A stretch of DNA of 64,000 bases from NCBI RefSeq assembly GCF_009827315.1, contig NZ_WTYF01000004.1:620001-684000 (forward strand), given 5' to 3'. Below, piece by piece: positions 46,547-54,880 of the stretch (within the stretch, counting starts at the first letter, position 1; every line of letters starts with the position of its first letter). The stretch comes from Qipengyuania gaetbuli. Its GTDB lineage: Bacteria > Pseudomonadota > Alphaproteobacteria > Sphingomonadales > Sphingomonadaceae. The notes below the pieces were generated by a model. It was not told the DNA's origin, did not search any database, and saw only the letters and a program-made list of their open reading frames with translations. A program made the translations under genes and the position numbers.

Positions 46547-48885
46547 GGCAGCGTGATGACCGCGCTGGTGCCCGCGTTGCGGCGGCTCTGGATTTCCAGC
46601 GTGCCGCCGTGCGCTTCGACCAGCTGGCGAGCGAGCGGGATGCCGAGACCGTGGCGACGTTCGATCCCCTTGCCGTCGGGCGCCATGCGGATGCCTTCCA
46701 GCGCGCGGGCGAGTTCGTGCTGGCTCATGCCGCGCCCGTTATCGGTGATGGAAATGCGGTTGAGCCCGCGCTGCTTGGCCACGTCGATCACGATGCGGCC
46801 GCCGGGCGGCGTGTTGGTAATGGCATTGTCGAGGAGCTGGCCGATGGCGCGCTGCAGCTGCTGTTCGTCCGCCTCCACGATCTTATTGGCATTGCCCTTG
46901 AGGTCGAGCGTCAGCCCGCCGTCGAGGATCGACTGTTCGCGCTTGCGCACGATCCTGGTCAGCATCGGCAGCAGTTCGACCCGCCCCTTGCGCAGCGGCA
47001 TCAGCCCGGCTTCGGACTGCGAGAGGTCGAGCACGTTTTCCACCTGTTCGGTCAGCTTGCCGACCGACTGGGTGATCGCCGCCACATATTCCTTCGCCTG
47101 CGGGGTCAGTTCGCCCGCCAGCCCGCTTTCGAGCATTTCCGCAAAGCCGCCGATGGTCGTGAGCGGGGTGCGGAATTCGTAGCTCATATTGGCGAGGAAG
47201 CGCGTCATCACCGCGTCCGCTTCTTCCAGCGCGCGGTTGCGTTCGCGCAGCGCCTCTTCCGCCTGCTGCGAGGCGGTGACGTCCATCACGGTGAGGAGGC
47301 CATTACCGTCGGGCAGCGGAACGCCTGCGTAATCGAGCGTGCGCCCGTCGGCGAGCTCGATGCGCCCTTCGCGGTTCTTGCGGTCGAGCGTCGCCGAACG
47401 GATGGTCTGCCCGATCTGCGAGACGGCCTTGGGATCGGCCAGCTGTCCGGCGATCGCTTCCAGCAGTTCTTCCGCCTGCGGATGGTTGTCGAGCACTTCG
47501 CTGTCGAGGCCCCAGGCGCGCGGGAAACCGCGGTTCCACAGTTCGAGATGCCCGTCGGGCGCGAAGACGGCGAGTGCTTCGAACAGGCTGTCGAAGGTCG
47601 CCGTGCGGGTGCGCAGCAGCGTGTCGCGGGTGGCGGACAGGTTGAGCTGCTCGGTCCGGTCTTCCGCGATCAGCACCAGCCCGCCATCGGGCAGCGGCTG
47701 GGCGACGACGCGCAAATGCGTGCCGTCGGACAGCGGCCAAGCCATTTCCTCCGGCTCGTCCTTCTGGAACCAGCCGACCAGTTCGCCGCGCCATGCGGGA
47801 AAATCGCGCACTTCGGGAATGCGCCCGTTCTCGCGCGCGACCATCAGCATCTGCTCGAAGGTTGTGCGTTCGTTGACCACGCCGGGCGGCAGCGAGAAGA
47901 CGCGGTGGAACGGCTGGTTAGCAAAGGTCATCCTGCGACGTGCGTCGAACTGCGCCACGCCGATGGACAGCTGGTCGAGCATGGAGCGCTGCGCTTCGCG
48001 GAAGGCGCGGAATTCGCGGGCCTGCTCTTCCATTTCCTCGATATCGACGGCATATCCGGCGATCCCCTCGCCCACCAGCGGGAGGTCGGTGACGCGGATG
48101 GTGCGGCGCGCGTCCTTGATCGTGGCCGACACGATACGCTCGATCGGCTGGCGGCGGTCGGCAGCCTGCTGGGCGACTTCGGCGGCCGTGCGTCCGCCGA
48201 CGGTTTCGACCAGTTCCACCTGGTCGGTCACGACCTGGTCCGCGCTGGCGCCGCCCACCGCCTCGACATAGGCGCGGTTGACGAGCCGCAGGTGCATGTC
48301 CGCGCCGCGGAACCACATCGGCATGGGCGCGGCCTCGATCAGGCCGACCAGCGCGCCGAAATCGTCACGGGCGCGCGCGGCCTCTTCGCCGAGGCGGGCG
48401 AGTTCGTCTTCGGTCTCGGTGAAATCGAATACCCAGACCAGAGCCGCGCCGCTGGGCGATACGGCCGGGTCCGCCAGCGCGCCGCGCAGGGCCAGCGTCT
48501 TGCCCGAGCCGGGCGGGCGCAGCGACATCTTGAACGGCTTGGCGCTCTTCTGCGTGCGGCGGACAAGCGTGGAGAGCTGTTCGATCTGGTCTTCGGTAAG
48601 GCCGGTCCCGTCCTCGCGCGCCAGTTCGCTGAGATATTCGGGCACGCGGTCGAGCCCGAGCCAGCGGGCAAAACGGTCGGGCGCCTCGATCCGGCCGTCG
48701 CTGCGCACCATCAGCGGGATGGCGGGGCCCTCCTCGACCATACGCGCAAGACGCAAGGCGGCCTTGCGATGCGATTCCGCCGCCTGCGCGCGATTGGTGG
48801 CGCGCAGCATCAGCCAGACGGCCGCGCCGGTCCACACGGCAAGCAATACGCCGATAAGGGGAAGGAGGGCGGGCGAGACTTCCAT
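46543..48885 (-). CDS. divL: DivL-like PAS-rich sensor pseudo-kinase with Tyr in place of the phospho-His
   Basis: The 780-residue protein (ATG at 48885) has one N-terminal membrane helix (VSPALLPLIGVLLAVWTGAAVWL), several PAS domains (about residues 60-560) and a HisKA/HATPase module. The H-box reads FLANMSYEFRTPLTT, so the phospho-accepting His is Tyr at about residue 569. The ATP lid keeps DNAITNTPPGG, ITDNGRGMS and RRHGLGIPLARQL. Caulobacter DivL has the same Tyr (Y550) at 769 residues and controls CtrA through CckA. It overlaps tsaE by 4 bases. Confidence 0.9.
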   Translation of the reverse strand: MEVSPALLPLIGVLLAVWTGAAVWLMLRATNRAQAAESHRKAALRLARMVEEGPAIPLMVRSDGRIEAPDRFARWLGLDRVPEYLSELAREDGTGLTEDQIEQLSTLVRRTQKSAKPFKMSLRPPGSGKTLALRGALADPAVSPSGAALVWVFDFTETEDELARLGEEAARARDDFGALVGLIEAAPMPMWFRGADMHLRLVNRAYVEAVGGASADQVVTDQVELVETVGGRTAAEVAQQAADRRQPIERIVSATIKDARRTIRVTDLPLVGEGIAGYAVDIEEMEEQAREFRAFREAQRSMLDQLSIGVAQFDARRRMTFANQPFHRVFSLPPGVVNERTTFEQMLMVARENGRIPEVRDFPAWRGELVGWFQKDEPEEMAWPLSDGTHLRVVAQPLPDGGLVLIAEDRTEQLNLSATRDTLLRTRTATFDSLFEALAVFAPDGHLELWNRGFPRAWGLDSEVLDNHPQAEELLEAIAGQLADPKAVSQIGQTIRSATLDRKNREGRIELADGRTLDYAGVPLPDGNGLLTVMDVTASQQAEEALRERNRALEEADAVMTRFLANMSYEFRTPLTTIGGFAEMLESGLAGELTPQAKEYVAAITQSVGKLTEQVENVLDLSQSEAGLMPLRKGRVELLPMLTRIVRKREQSILDGGLTLDLKGNANKIVEADEQQLQRAIGQLLDNAITNTPPGGRIVIDVAKQRGLNRISITDNGRGMSQHELARALEGIRMAPDGKGIERRHGLGIPLARQLVEAHGGTLEIQSRRNAGTSAVITLP

Positions 48886-48974
48886 TACCCGCCAGCTATG
48901 CGGCCAGCGGCGGGGATGCAATGCCCCGCCGCCCTATTGCCTTGCTTACCCGCCGAAAAACGGGCGTTTTGCGA

Positions 48975-50384
48975 TCAGTAGCGGTAATGTTCCGGCTTGA
49001 ACGGACCTTCGACCGGCACGCCGATGTAATCCGCCTGCTCCTTGCTGAGCTTGGTCAGCTTGACGCCCAGCTTGTCGAGGTGGAGCGCGGCGACCTTCTC
49101 GTCGAGGTGCTTGGGCAGGACGTAGACGTCGTTCTCGTAGTCGTCCGTGTTCTTCCACAGCTCGATCTGGGCCAGCACCTGGTTGGTGAAGGAACAGCTC
49201 ATCACGAAGCTGGGGTGGCCGGTGGCGCAGGCCAGGTTCACCAGGCGGCCCTTGGCCAGCACGATGATTTCCTTGCCGTCGGGGAACTTCACCAGGTCGG
49301 TGCCGGGCTTCAGCTCGGTCCACTCGTAATTGTCGAGCGCGCTGATCTGTATCTCGCTGTCGAAGTGGCCGATGTTGGCGACGATCGCCATGGGCTTCAT
49401 CGCCTTCATGTGTTCGGCGGTGATGACGTCTTCATTGCCGGTGGTGGTGACGAAGATGTCGGCGCGGGTGACCGCGTCTTCCATTGTCACGACCTCGTAG
49501 CCTTCCATCGCCGCCTGCAGCGCACAGATCGGGTCGATTTCGGTCACGAGCACCCGCGCGCCGCCATTGCGGAGCGACTGGGCCGAACCCTTGCCGACAT
49601 CGCCGTAGCCGGCGACGCAGGCGACCTTGCCCGACAGCATCACGTCGGTCGCGCGGCGGATCGCGTCGACCAGCGATTCGCGGCAGCCGTAAAGGTTGTC
49701 GAACTTCGACTTGGTCACGCTGTCGTTCACGTTGATGGCCGGGAATGGCAGCTTGCCCTGCTTGGCGAGGTGGTAGAGGCGGTGGACGCCCGTGGTGGTT
49801 TCTTCCGACACGCCCTTGATGGCCTTGACCGTCCTGGTGAGGTAGCCGGGCTTCTTCTTCACGAAGTCCTTGAGCGCGCGCTGCATCTCGATTTCTTCGG
49901 CATTGGTCGGGGCCGGCATTTCCTCGCCCGCCTCGATGCGCGCACCCCACAGGGCGAACATGGTGGCATCGCCGCCATCGTCGAGGATCATGTTGGCCGT
50001 GCAGTCGGGGTCCTCATCGCTCGACCAGTCGAAGATGCGGCCGACATAGTCCCAGTATTCGGCCAGGCTTTCGCCCTTGATGGCGAACACGGGAATGTCC
50101 TGCGCGGCGATCGCGGCAGCGGCGTGGTCCTGCGTGGAGAAGATGTTGCAGGTCGCCCAGCGCACTTCTGCGCCCAGCGCGGTCAGCGTCTCGATCAGCA
50201 CGGCGGTCTGGATCGTCATGTGGAGCGAGCCGGTGATGCGCGCGCCCTTCAGCGGTTGCGCAGCGCCATATTCCTCGCGCGTGGCCATCAGGCCCGGCAT
50301 TTCGGTTTCGGCGATGCGGATTTCCTCGCGACCGTAATTGGCGAGCGAGATGTCCTTGACGACGTAGTCGGTAAACTGGGCCAC
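48975..50384 (-). CDS. ahcY: S-adenosylhomocysteinase
   Basis: The 469-residue enzyme converts S-adenosylhomocysteine to adenosine and homocysteine. It has the NAD-binding site [20 protein letters not shown], the [16 protein letters not shown] block and a C-terminus ending KPEHYRY. The long form with the ~40-residue insertion is typical of proteobacteria. It precedes divL in the same orientation with an 89-base gap. Two hairpins precede it. Confidence 0.99.
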   Translation of the reverse strand: MAQFTDYVVKDISLANYGREEIRIAETEMPGLMATREEYGAAQPLKGARITGSLHMTIQTAVLIETLTALGAEVRWATCNIFSTQDHAAAAIAAQDIPVFAIKGESLAEYWDYVGRIFDWSSDEDPDCTANMILDDGGDATMFALWGARIEAGEEMPAPTNAEEIEMQRALKDFVKKKPGYLTRTVKAIKGVSEETTTGVHRLYHLAKQGKLPFPAINVNDSVTKSKFDNLYGCRESLVDAIRRATDVMLSGKVACVAGYGDVGKGSAQSLRNGGARVLVTEIDPICALQAAMEGYEVVTMEDAVTRADIFVTTTGNEDVITAEHMKAMKPMAIVANIGHFDSEIQISALDNYEWTELKPGTDLVKFPDGKEIIVLAKGRLVNLACATGHPSFVMSCSFTNQVLAQIELWKNTDDYENDVYVLPKHLDEKVAALHLDKLGVKLTKLSKEQADYIGVPVEGPFKPEHYRY

Positions 50385-50434
50385 GAGCGGTCCTTTGCGT
50401 TCGGTGAAATGGAACGTGTACCGCGCATACGAGA

Positions 50435-50508
50435 AGGGGCGGCACTGTCAGCGCCGCCCCTAGCTTGTGATTTATGGGAGGGCAACAGCGCCCCTCTGTC
50501 GCCCTCCC
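50435..50508 (-). promoter_or_regulatory. two tandem hairpins upstream of ahcY
   Basis: AGGGGCGGC (50435-50443) pairs with GCCGCCCCT (50453-50461). GGGAGGGCAACAG (50476-50488) pairs with CTGTCGCCCTCCC (50496-50508), 13 positions with one G-U wobble. No U-run follows on the - strand. They lie between the stop of the 50528-50986 gene and ahcY, so they may be the end of the upstream gene or a leader element of ahcY. Confidence 0.5.
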
Positions 50509-50527
50509 TCGCGTATCCCGAAAGGCC

Positions 50528-50986
50528 TCAGCGCCGCGCGTAGCGTCCGCCGCCTGTCGGGCGCGGACCCAGCAGTTCGTCGGCGGCCTGCGCCAGCACG
50601 GCAGGATCCCTCGACTGCGAGAGGTCGGAGGTGATTTCCTTCAGTTCCGAACAGCCCAGCCAGGGATGGCCCTGCCCGTATTCGTTCGCCATGCCGACGC
50701 TCATCTTGTCGAGCGCCCGCTTCGCGCCGCGCGCGCCGTGGCGCTTGACGAGGCCCTGCTCCATCCTGCGTGCCGCGCCATTGAGCGTGTGCAGGTGGTT
50801 GGCAGAGAACTTGCGATAATGGTGCTGGAAGTCGTCCGAACCCATCCGGCACCGAAGCGAAGTGACCATCAGCATGATGTCCAGCTTGCGGATCTGCTCG
50901 TCGCCCGTCCCGGCGCTGGCAGTGGTAGGCACGCAAAGCAGCGCAGCGGCGGATGCCGCGAGCACAATATCCCTCAGATTTTTCAT
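50528..50986 (-). CDS. secreted conserved protein of unknown function
   Basis: The 152-residue protein begins MKNLRDIVLAASAAALLCVP, a signal peptide ending at TASA, and continues with a helical, Cys-containing region (MLMVTSLRCRMGSDDFQHHY and GQGHPWLGCSELKEITS). Two Cys could form a disulfide in the periplasm. The C-terminus is Arg/Gly-rich. The function is unknown. Confidence 0.65.
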   Translation of the reverse strand: MKNLRDIVLAASAAALLCVPTTASAGTGDEQIRKLDIMLMVTSLRCRMGSDDFQHHYRKFSANHLHTLNGAARRMEQGLVKRHGARGAKRALDKMSVGMANEYGQGHPWLGCSELKEITSDLSQSRDPAVLAQAADELLGPRPTGGGRYARR

Positions 50987-51162
50987 AGTCCCTGGTCTCC
51001 CTTCGCGAGCGACCCGTTGCCCGCGATGGAAACATGAGTGCAAAATTTTACCGGGAGTTAAAGCCGCGCAGTAAACCCATCTTAACCATCCGACTCCCTT
51101 GCATGCACGGCTCGTCGCTCTACATCGTGAGTGTGGATGGGAAGACACAGGAGTTTTATCAA

Positions 51163-51642
51163 ATGACAATCGCTGTTGGCGACAGCCTCCCCGATGTGAA
51201 GCTGGTGAAGGCGACGCCCGATGGGCCTCAGCAGGTCCAGTCGAGCGAGTATTTCAAGGGCAAGACCGTGGCGCTGTTTTCGGTGCCCGGCGCGTTCACC
51301 CCGACCTGTTCGGCGCGCCACCTGCCCGGCTATGTCGACAAGGCCGAGGAACTGAAGGCCAAGGGCGTCGACGAAATCGCCTGCACCGCGGTCAACGACG
51401 CTTTCGTCCTGGGCGCATGGAAGAATGCCAATGAAGCCGGCGACGTGACCATGCTGGCCGACGGCAATGGTGATTTCGCCGAAGCCGTGGGCCTGACCAT
51501 GGACGGTTCGGGTTTCGGCATGGGCAAGCGCGGCCAGCGTTATTCGATGCTGATCGAGGATGGCGTGGTGAAGCAGCTCAACGTCGAGGCGCCGGGCGAC
51601 TTCTCGGTGTCGAGCGCGGAGCACATGCTCGAGCAGATGTAA
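51163..51642 (+). CDS. peroxiredoxin, Prx5-like
   Basis: The 159-residue protein begins MTIAVGDSLPDVKLVKATPDG and has the peroxidatic site VPGAFTPTCSARHLPG with Cys49. It reduces hydroperoxides using thiols. An ACAGGAG ribosome-binding site (51147-51152) supports the start; longer upstream reading frames are not needed. It is a single-gene unit. Confidence 0.93.
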   Translation: MTIAVGDSLPDVKLVKATPDGPQQVQSSEYFKGKTVALFSVPGAFTPTCSARHLPGYVDKAEELKAKGVDEIACTAVNDAFVLGAWKNANEAGDVTMLADGNGDFAEAVGLTMDGSGFGMGKRGQRYSMLIEDGVVKQLNVEAPGDFSVSSAEHMLEQM

Positions 51643-51720
51643 GCCTGCAATCTGTCCCGATTGCGGACAATCCTGCGCCCCGTCTTGCCTCCGTGCACGG
51701 CGGGGCGCAGTCTTTAGGGC

Positions 51721-51993
51721 ATGGGCAAGGACAGGGAAAAGCAAGACACGCCCACGGAGGTGACATTCGGCATCCTCCTGGGCTGGGAATCCGCTCCTGC
51801 GGGAGAGCGCATCGCGCTCAAGCTGCAGAGCACCGACAAGGTCGTGACGAGCGCCTCCGACGTGCACGAATTCCGCTATTTCCTGACCAAGGAACAGGCC
51901 GTCCTGCTAGGCAACCACCTCTACACGCTCGCTGGACAGACCGCGCCCACGCGCAAGAAGCGCGGTTTGATCGAAAAGCTGATGGGCGGCTGA
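51721..51993 (+). CDS. small conserved protein of unknown function
   Basis: The 90-residue protein reads MGKDREKQDTPTEVTFGILL and ends TRKKRGLIEKLMGG. The centre (LQSTDKVVTSASDVHEFRYFLTKEQAVLLGNHLY) looks like a small alpha/beta domain. There is no signal peptide or membrane segment. I recognise no family. The end lies close to the convergent hydrolase gene. Confidence 0.55.
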   Translation: MGKDREKQDTPTEVTFGILLGWESAPAGERIALKLQSTDKVVTSASDVHEFRYFLTKEQAVLLGNHLYTLAGQTAPTRKKRGLIEKLMGG

Positions 51994-52000
51994 GCCCGGC

Positions 52001-52918
52001 TCAATCTGCCTGAACGGCAGCGCCGACCGCTGCCCCGCGCAGGTCCAACCATGCGAGATACTGCTCGATCCACAGGTCGCTGGTCGTGCCCTGCGGGCGC
52101 ATTCCGAAACCGTGCGATCCGCCGGAATAGAGATGGAACTCGACGCTCCCGCCACTCTCGTGCCAGTCGCCCGCCAGGTCCAGTATCCCCCCGTGGAAAA
52201 GGAAATCGTCCGTGGCAATCGCCATGAAGAGATCCGGCCGCGGCTTCATCGCGATGTCCTTTTCGACCGGCGGGTAGATGAGCGCGAGGTTCTGGACGAG
52301 CGAGGCCTCCTCCCTCCCCTCGAGCAACCTGATGGCGGAGTGCGCGCCGGCAGAGAAACCGATTACACCCAACCGGTCCTGCACCAGGCCCCATTCTTCC
52401 GACTTCCCGTGCACGAGAGAAATCGCGGCGGCCAGATCGTCCACCGCCGGCGGATAGTCGAAATCCTCGTCGTTGCTCTGGCCGGACCATTCGGCCAGCA
52501 AACGGGTCATGAAAGCATCGGGGTCTTCGGGCGTGGCACGGGGGCGATACTTGAGCACGAAGGCGGTGTATCCCTGCGCCGCAAGCCGCTCTGCGACCCA
52601 GTAGCCTTCGCTTTCGATCGATACGAAAGAGTAGCCGCCACCGGGCACGATGATGACGGCACGGCCATTGTCGCGGCCGTTCTTCGGGGCAATACGGTAA
52701 AGCGAAGGCCGGGTCACGTTGCGCACCCAGACCTGGCCGATCACCCGGTTCCATTGCTCGGTATCCGGCGTCGCAGGTCCGGCGGTTTCAAGCGGAATCT
52801 CGTCCCCCGGCACTTCCGGGATGACCAGCGCGACCGGCGGGGCATCATCGGCCTGGGACGCGGCGGGCGATGCAAGGAAGATCGCCGCCAGCAAGCCAAT
52901 CAGTGCGTTTTTCGTCAT
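52001..52918 (-). CDS. secreted alpha/beta hydrolase (esterase/lipase-like)
   Basis: The 305-residue protein has a signal peptide (to about residue 22), the oxyanion-type segment VPGGGYSFVSIESEG near 91-105, the nucleophile elbow GVIGFSAGAHS (Ser189) and a C-terminal His in SGGSHGFGMR. This resembles the acetyl-esterase/BD-FAE and HSL-like families. The substrate is unknown. Confidence 0.8.
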   Translation of the reverse strand: MTKNALIGLLAAIFLASPAASQADDAPPVALVIPEVPGDEIPLETAGPATPDTEQWNRVIGQVWVRNVTRPSLYRIAPKNGRDNGRAVIIVPGGGYSFVSIESEGYWVAERLAAQGYTAFVLKYRPRATPEDPDAFMTRLLAEWSGQSNDEDFDYPPAVDDLAAAISLVHGKSEEWGLVQDRLGVIGFSAGAHSAIRLLEGREEASLVQNLALIYPPVEKDIAMKPRPDLFMAIATDDFLFHGGILDLAGDWHESGGSVEFHLYSGGSHGFGMRPQGTTSDLWIEQYLAWLDLRGAAVGAAVQAD

Positions 52919-53052
52919 CCGGCCCTCGCCCCCTCGTTAAGACAGGCAGAAAAGGCGAAGACACGACGTTTGACAAGCACCGGTGTGCCGGGAAGCTCAG
53001 CTGAGCCCAAGCGTCCGCCCCGCAAAATGGCGAACGCCCGGGAAACGGGCCG

Positions 53053-53649
53053 TCAGTGATCACCGAAATGGACGATCCCTAGATTGCTGCAGCTTACATT
53101 GGGGTTCCACTGGGCATAGAGGCCGGCAGGATTTTCCTCAAACAGCCAGACATGCAGGTCGTAATGCGGCATGAAACTGTGTGCCTCGTCCTGTGGGGTT
53201 GCCGGATTGTCCGCCATGTAATTGTACTCGCGCCCCCGGTATTTCGGTTTTTCCTTGTGCTCGGCGTGCCAGGCTTCGGCAAAAACGAGCATCTCGATGC
53301 CGACCAGTTCGAGTCCGCCGTGCCCATCCGGTGCATAAAGCAGGATCGCGGGCGGATTGGTGCCGGTATAGGTACCCGTGCCGTTCATCTTGCCGTTGAT
53401 CGGCGCAGTAAATTCCAGAAGGCGCGGATTGACGTAATGGAAGCCCATCCCGCCAAGCGTGGGATGCACCTCGCAAGCCGAGCCCCGGACGTAGCCATTC
53501 CGCTCGGCGTAAGCGACATCCTTGAATGGTTCGAGTTGCCTCGCCAGCTCCTGCAGCGCCTGGTCGGGCTGGTCGCGCGGCACGTCTGCCGACACGGCTG
53601 TGGCGATCAACACCGGGCCCAGTGCCAGGGTCTTGAGAAATCTCTTCAT
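53053..53649 (-). CDS. secreted protein of unknown function
   Basis: The 198-residue protein has a signal peptide (MKRFLKTLALGPVLIATAVSA), then a helical stretch (ALQELARQLEPFKDVAYAERNG) and an Asn/Gly/His-rich region with EVHPTLGGMGFHYVNPRLLE and HAEHKEKPKYRGREYNYM, ending in SCSNLGIVHFGDH. Several His and Cys could bind metal, but no motif is clear. A small GC hairpin lies just past the stop. The function is unknown. Confidence 0.65.
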   Translation of the reverse strand: MKRFLKTLALGPVLIATAVSADVPRDQPDQALQELARQLEPFKDVAYAERNGYVRGSACEVHPTLGGMGFHYVNPRLLEFTAPINGKMNGTGTYTGTNPPAILLYAPDGHGGLELVGIEMLVFAEAWHAEHKEKPKYRGREYNYMADNPATPQDEAHSFMPHYDLHVWLFEENPAGLYAQWNPNVSCSNLGIVHFGDH

Positions 53650-53792
53650 GAAAGCCTCCTCGCTTTCCCGGCCAAGAGGCGGTCGGGATATGAGGAGTGT
53701 CGATAGGCAAGCCCGCCATGTCTATGAAGGAAGGGTGACGGTTTCCCGATGATTTGCCGATGACCGTTTAAGGACCGGCTTACCCTGGAAGA

Positions 53793-54194
53793 CTAGTCGC
53801 CCGCTTTGGTGAAATAGGCCTCGCTCGAGGGCTCTTCGGCCAATCCGCTGCACCGCGAGCGCCACAGGCGATTGTTGCGGGAAACGAGTTCCTCAGAGTG
53901 CTCCATGCGCTTGGCGTCTGCAAAACGTTCGAAGTCGGCAGCGTGCTGCGCGTTCACAGCCTGTTCGAGCCGGGCGCGAGCTTCGGCTTCACTGAGGCCT
54001 CTTGCCATTGCGCTTTGCTGGGCTTGCTTGGTCCAGGCGACAAGACCTTCGCGATCGACCGTGTAACCCAGCTGTTCGCAGGTCTGGACCGAACTGACGG
54101 CGACGGCGATCTTTTCGTACTGCTCCGAATAGTCGGCTTGGGCTGCGGTCAGTCCGATCGCAACGAACGGAAGGGCCGAGACTAGAATTCCCAT
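53793..54194 (-). CDS. secreted hypothetical protein
   Basis: The 133-residue protein begins with a hydrophobic signal-like N-terminus (MGILVSALPFVAIGLTAAQA). The rest is mainly helical, with two Cys (SVQTCEQLGY and SRCSGLAEE) and a charged helix KQAQQSAMARGLSEAEARARLEQ. I recognise no family. Confidence 0.6.
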   Translation of the reverse strand: MGILVSALPFVAIGLTAAQADYSEQYEKIAVAVSSVQTCEQLGYTVDREGLVAWTKQAQQSAMARGLSEAEARARLEQAVNAQHAADFERFADAKRMEHSEELVSRNNRLWRSRCSGLAEEPSSEAYFTKAGD

Positions 54195-54268
54195 GGCAAG
54201 TCCTCTCCTGTTGATGCCCGGGAACCTGCGCCACCGATACTGTCAGCCGGATGAACGCCTCTGCTGCC

Positions 54269-54880
54269 TCAGCCGTAACCCATCAGGCTGAGCACTTCCT
54301 TGCGGCTGCGCTGATCTTCGAGGAAGGTGCCCATCATCCGGCTGGTGATCATGCCAACGCCCGGCGTGCGCACGCCGCGCGCGGTCATGCAGCTGTGCGC
54401 TGCCTCGATCACCACAGCCACGCCCTGCGGCTGGAGGTGTTCCCAGATGCAGTCTGCCACTTCGGCGGTCAGGCGTTCCTGCACCTGCAGGCGGCGGGCG
54501 AAGCCGTGGAGCACGCGGGCGAGTTTGGAAATGCCCACCACGCGGTCGTTCGGCAGGTAGGCGATCGCCGCCTTGCCGATGATCGGGGCCATGTGGTGTT
54601 CGCAATGCGACTGGAAGGGAATGTCCTTGAGCAGCACGATCTCGTTGTAGCCGCCGACTTCCTCGAACACGCGGCTTAGGTGGTAGCCGGGGTCTTCGCC
54701 GTAGCCGAGACAGTATTCTTTCCACGCGCGCGCGACGCGCGCGGGCGTATCGACCAGTCCTTCGCGGGTCGGGTCGTCGCCGGTCCACTCGATCAGCGTA
54801 CGGATCGCTTCCTGAACGTGTTCGGGCACGGGCGGCTTGCCGCGCGGGTCGTCTTCGTCCGGTCCTACAAGGCTGCTCAT
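54269..54880 (-). CDS. folE: GTP cyclohydrolase I
   Basis: The 203-residue enzyme makes 7,8-dihydroneopterin triphosphate, the first step of folate synthesis. It has the zinc/catalytic motif PFQSHCEHHMAPIIG and HSCMTARGVRTPG (second Cys), and the start MSSLVGPDEDDPRG at 54880. An ATGA overlap with the phospholipase D stop suggests coupling. Confidence 0.97.
   Translation of the reverse strand: MSSLVGPDEDDPRGKPPVPEHVQEAIRTLIEWTGDDPTREGLVDTPARVARAWKEYCLGYGEDPGYHLSRVFEEVGGYNEIVLLKDIPFQSHCEHHMAPIIGKAAIAYLPNDRVVGISKLARVLHGFARRLQVQERLTAEVADCIWEHLQPQGVAVVIEAAHSCMTARGVRTPGVGMITSRMMGTFLEDQRSRKEVLSLMGYG

Noticed and set aside
46609..48981. A 790-codon + strand frame opposite divL
   Set aside because: Its translation is low-complexity and mirrors divL codon use; divL itself is supported by motifs.
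50435..50508. SAH riboswitch before ahcY
   Set aside because: A GGGGCGCTG string recalls the SAH riboswitch core, but it lies in the loop of a simple hairpin and I do not see the matching AGGCUCG half. An Rfam search would settle it.
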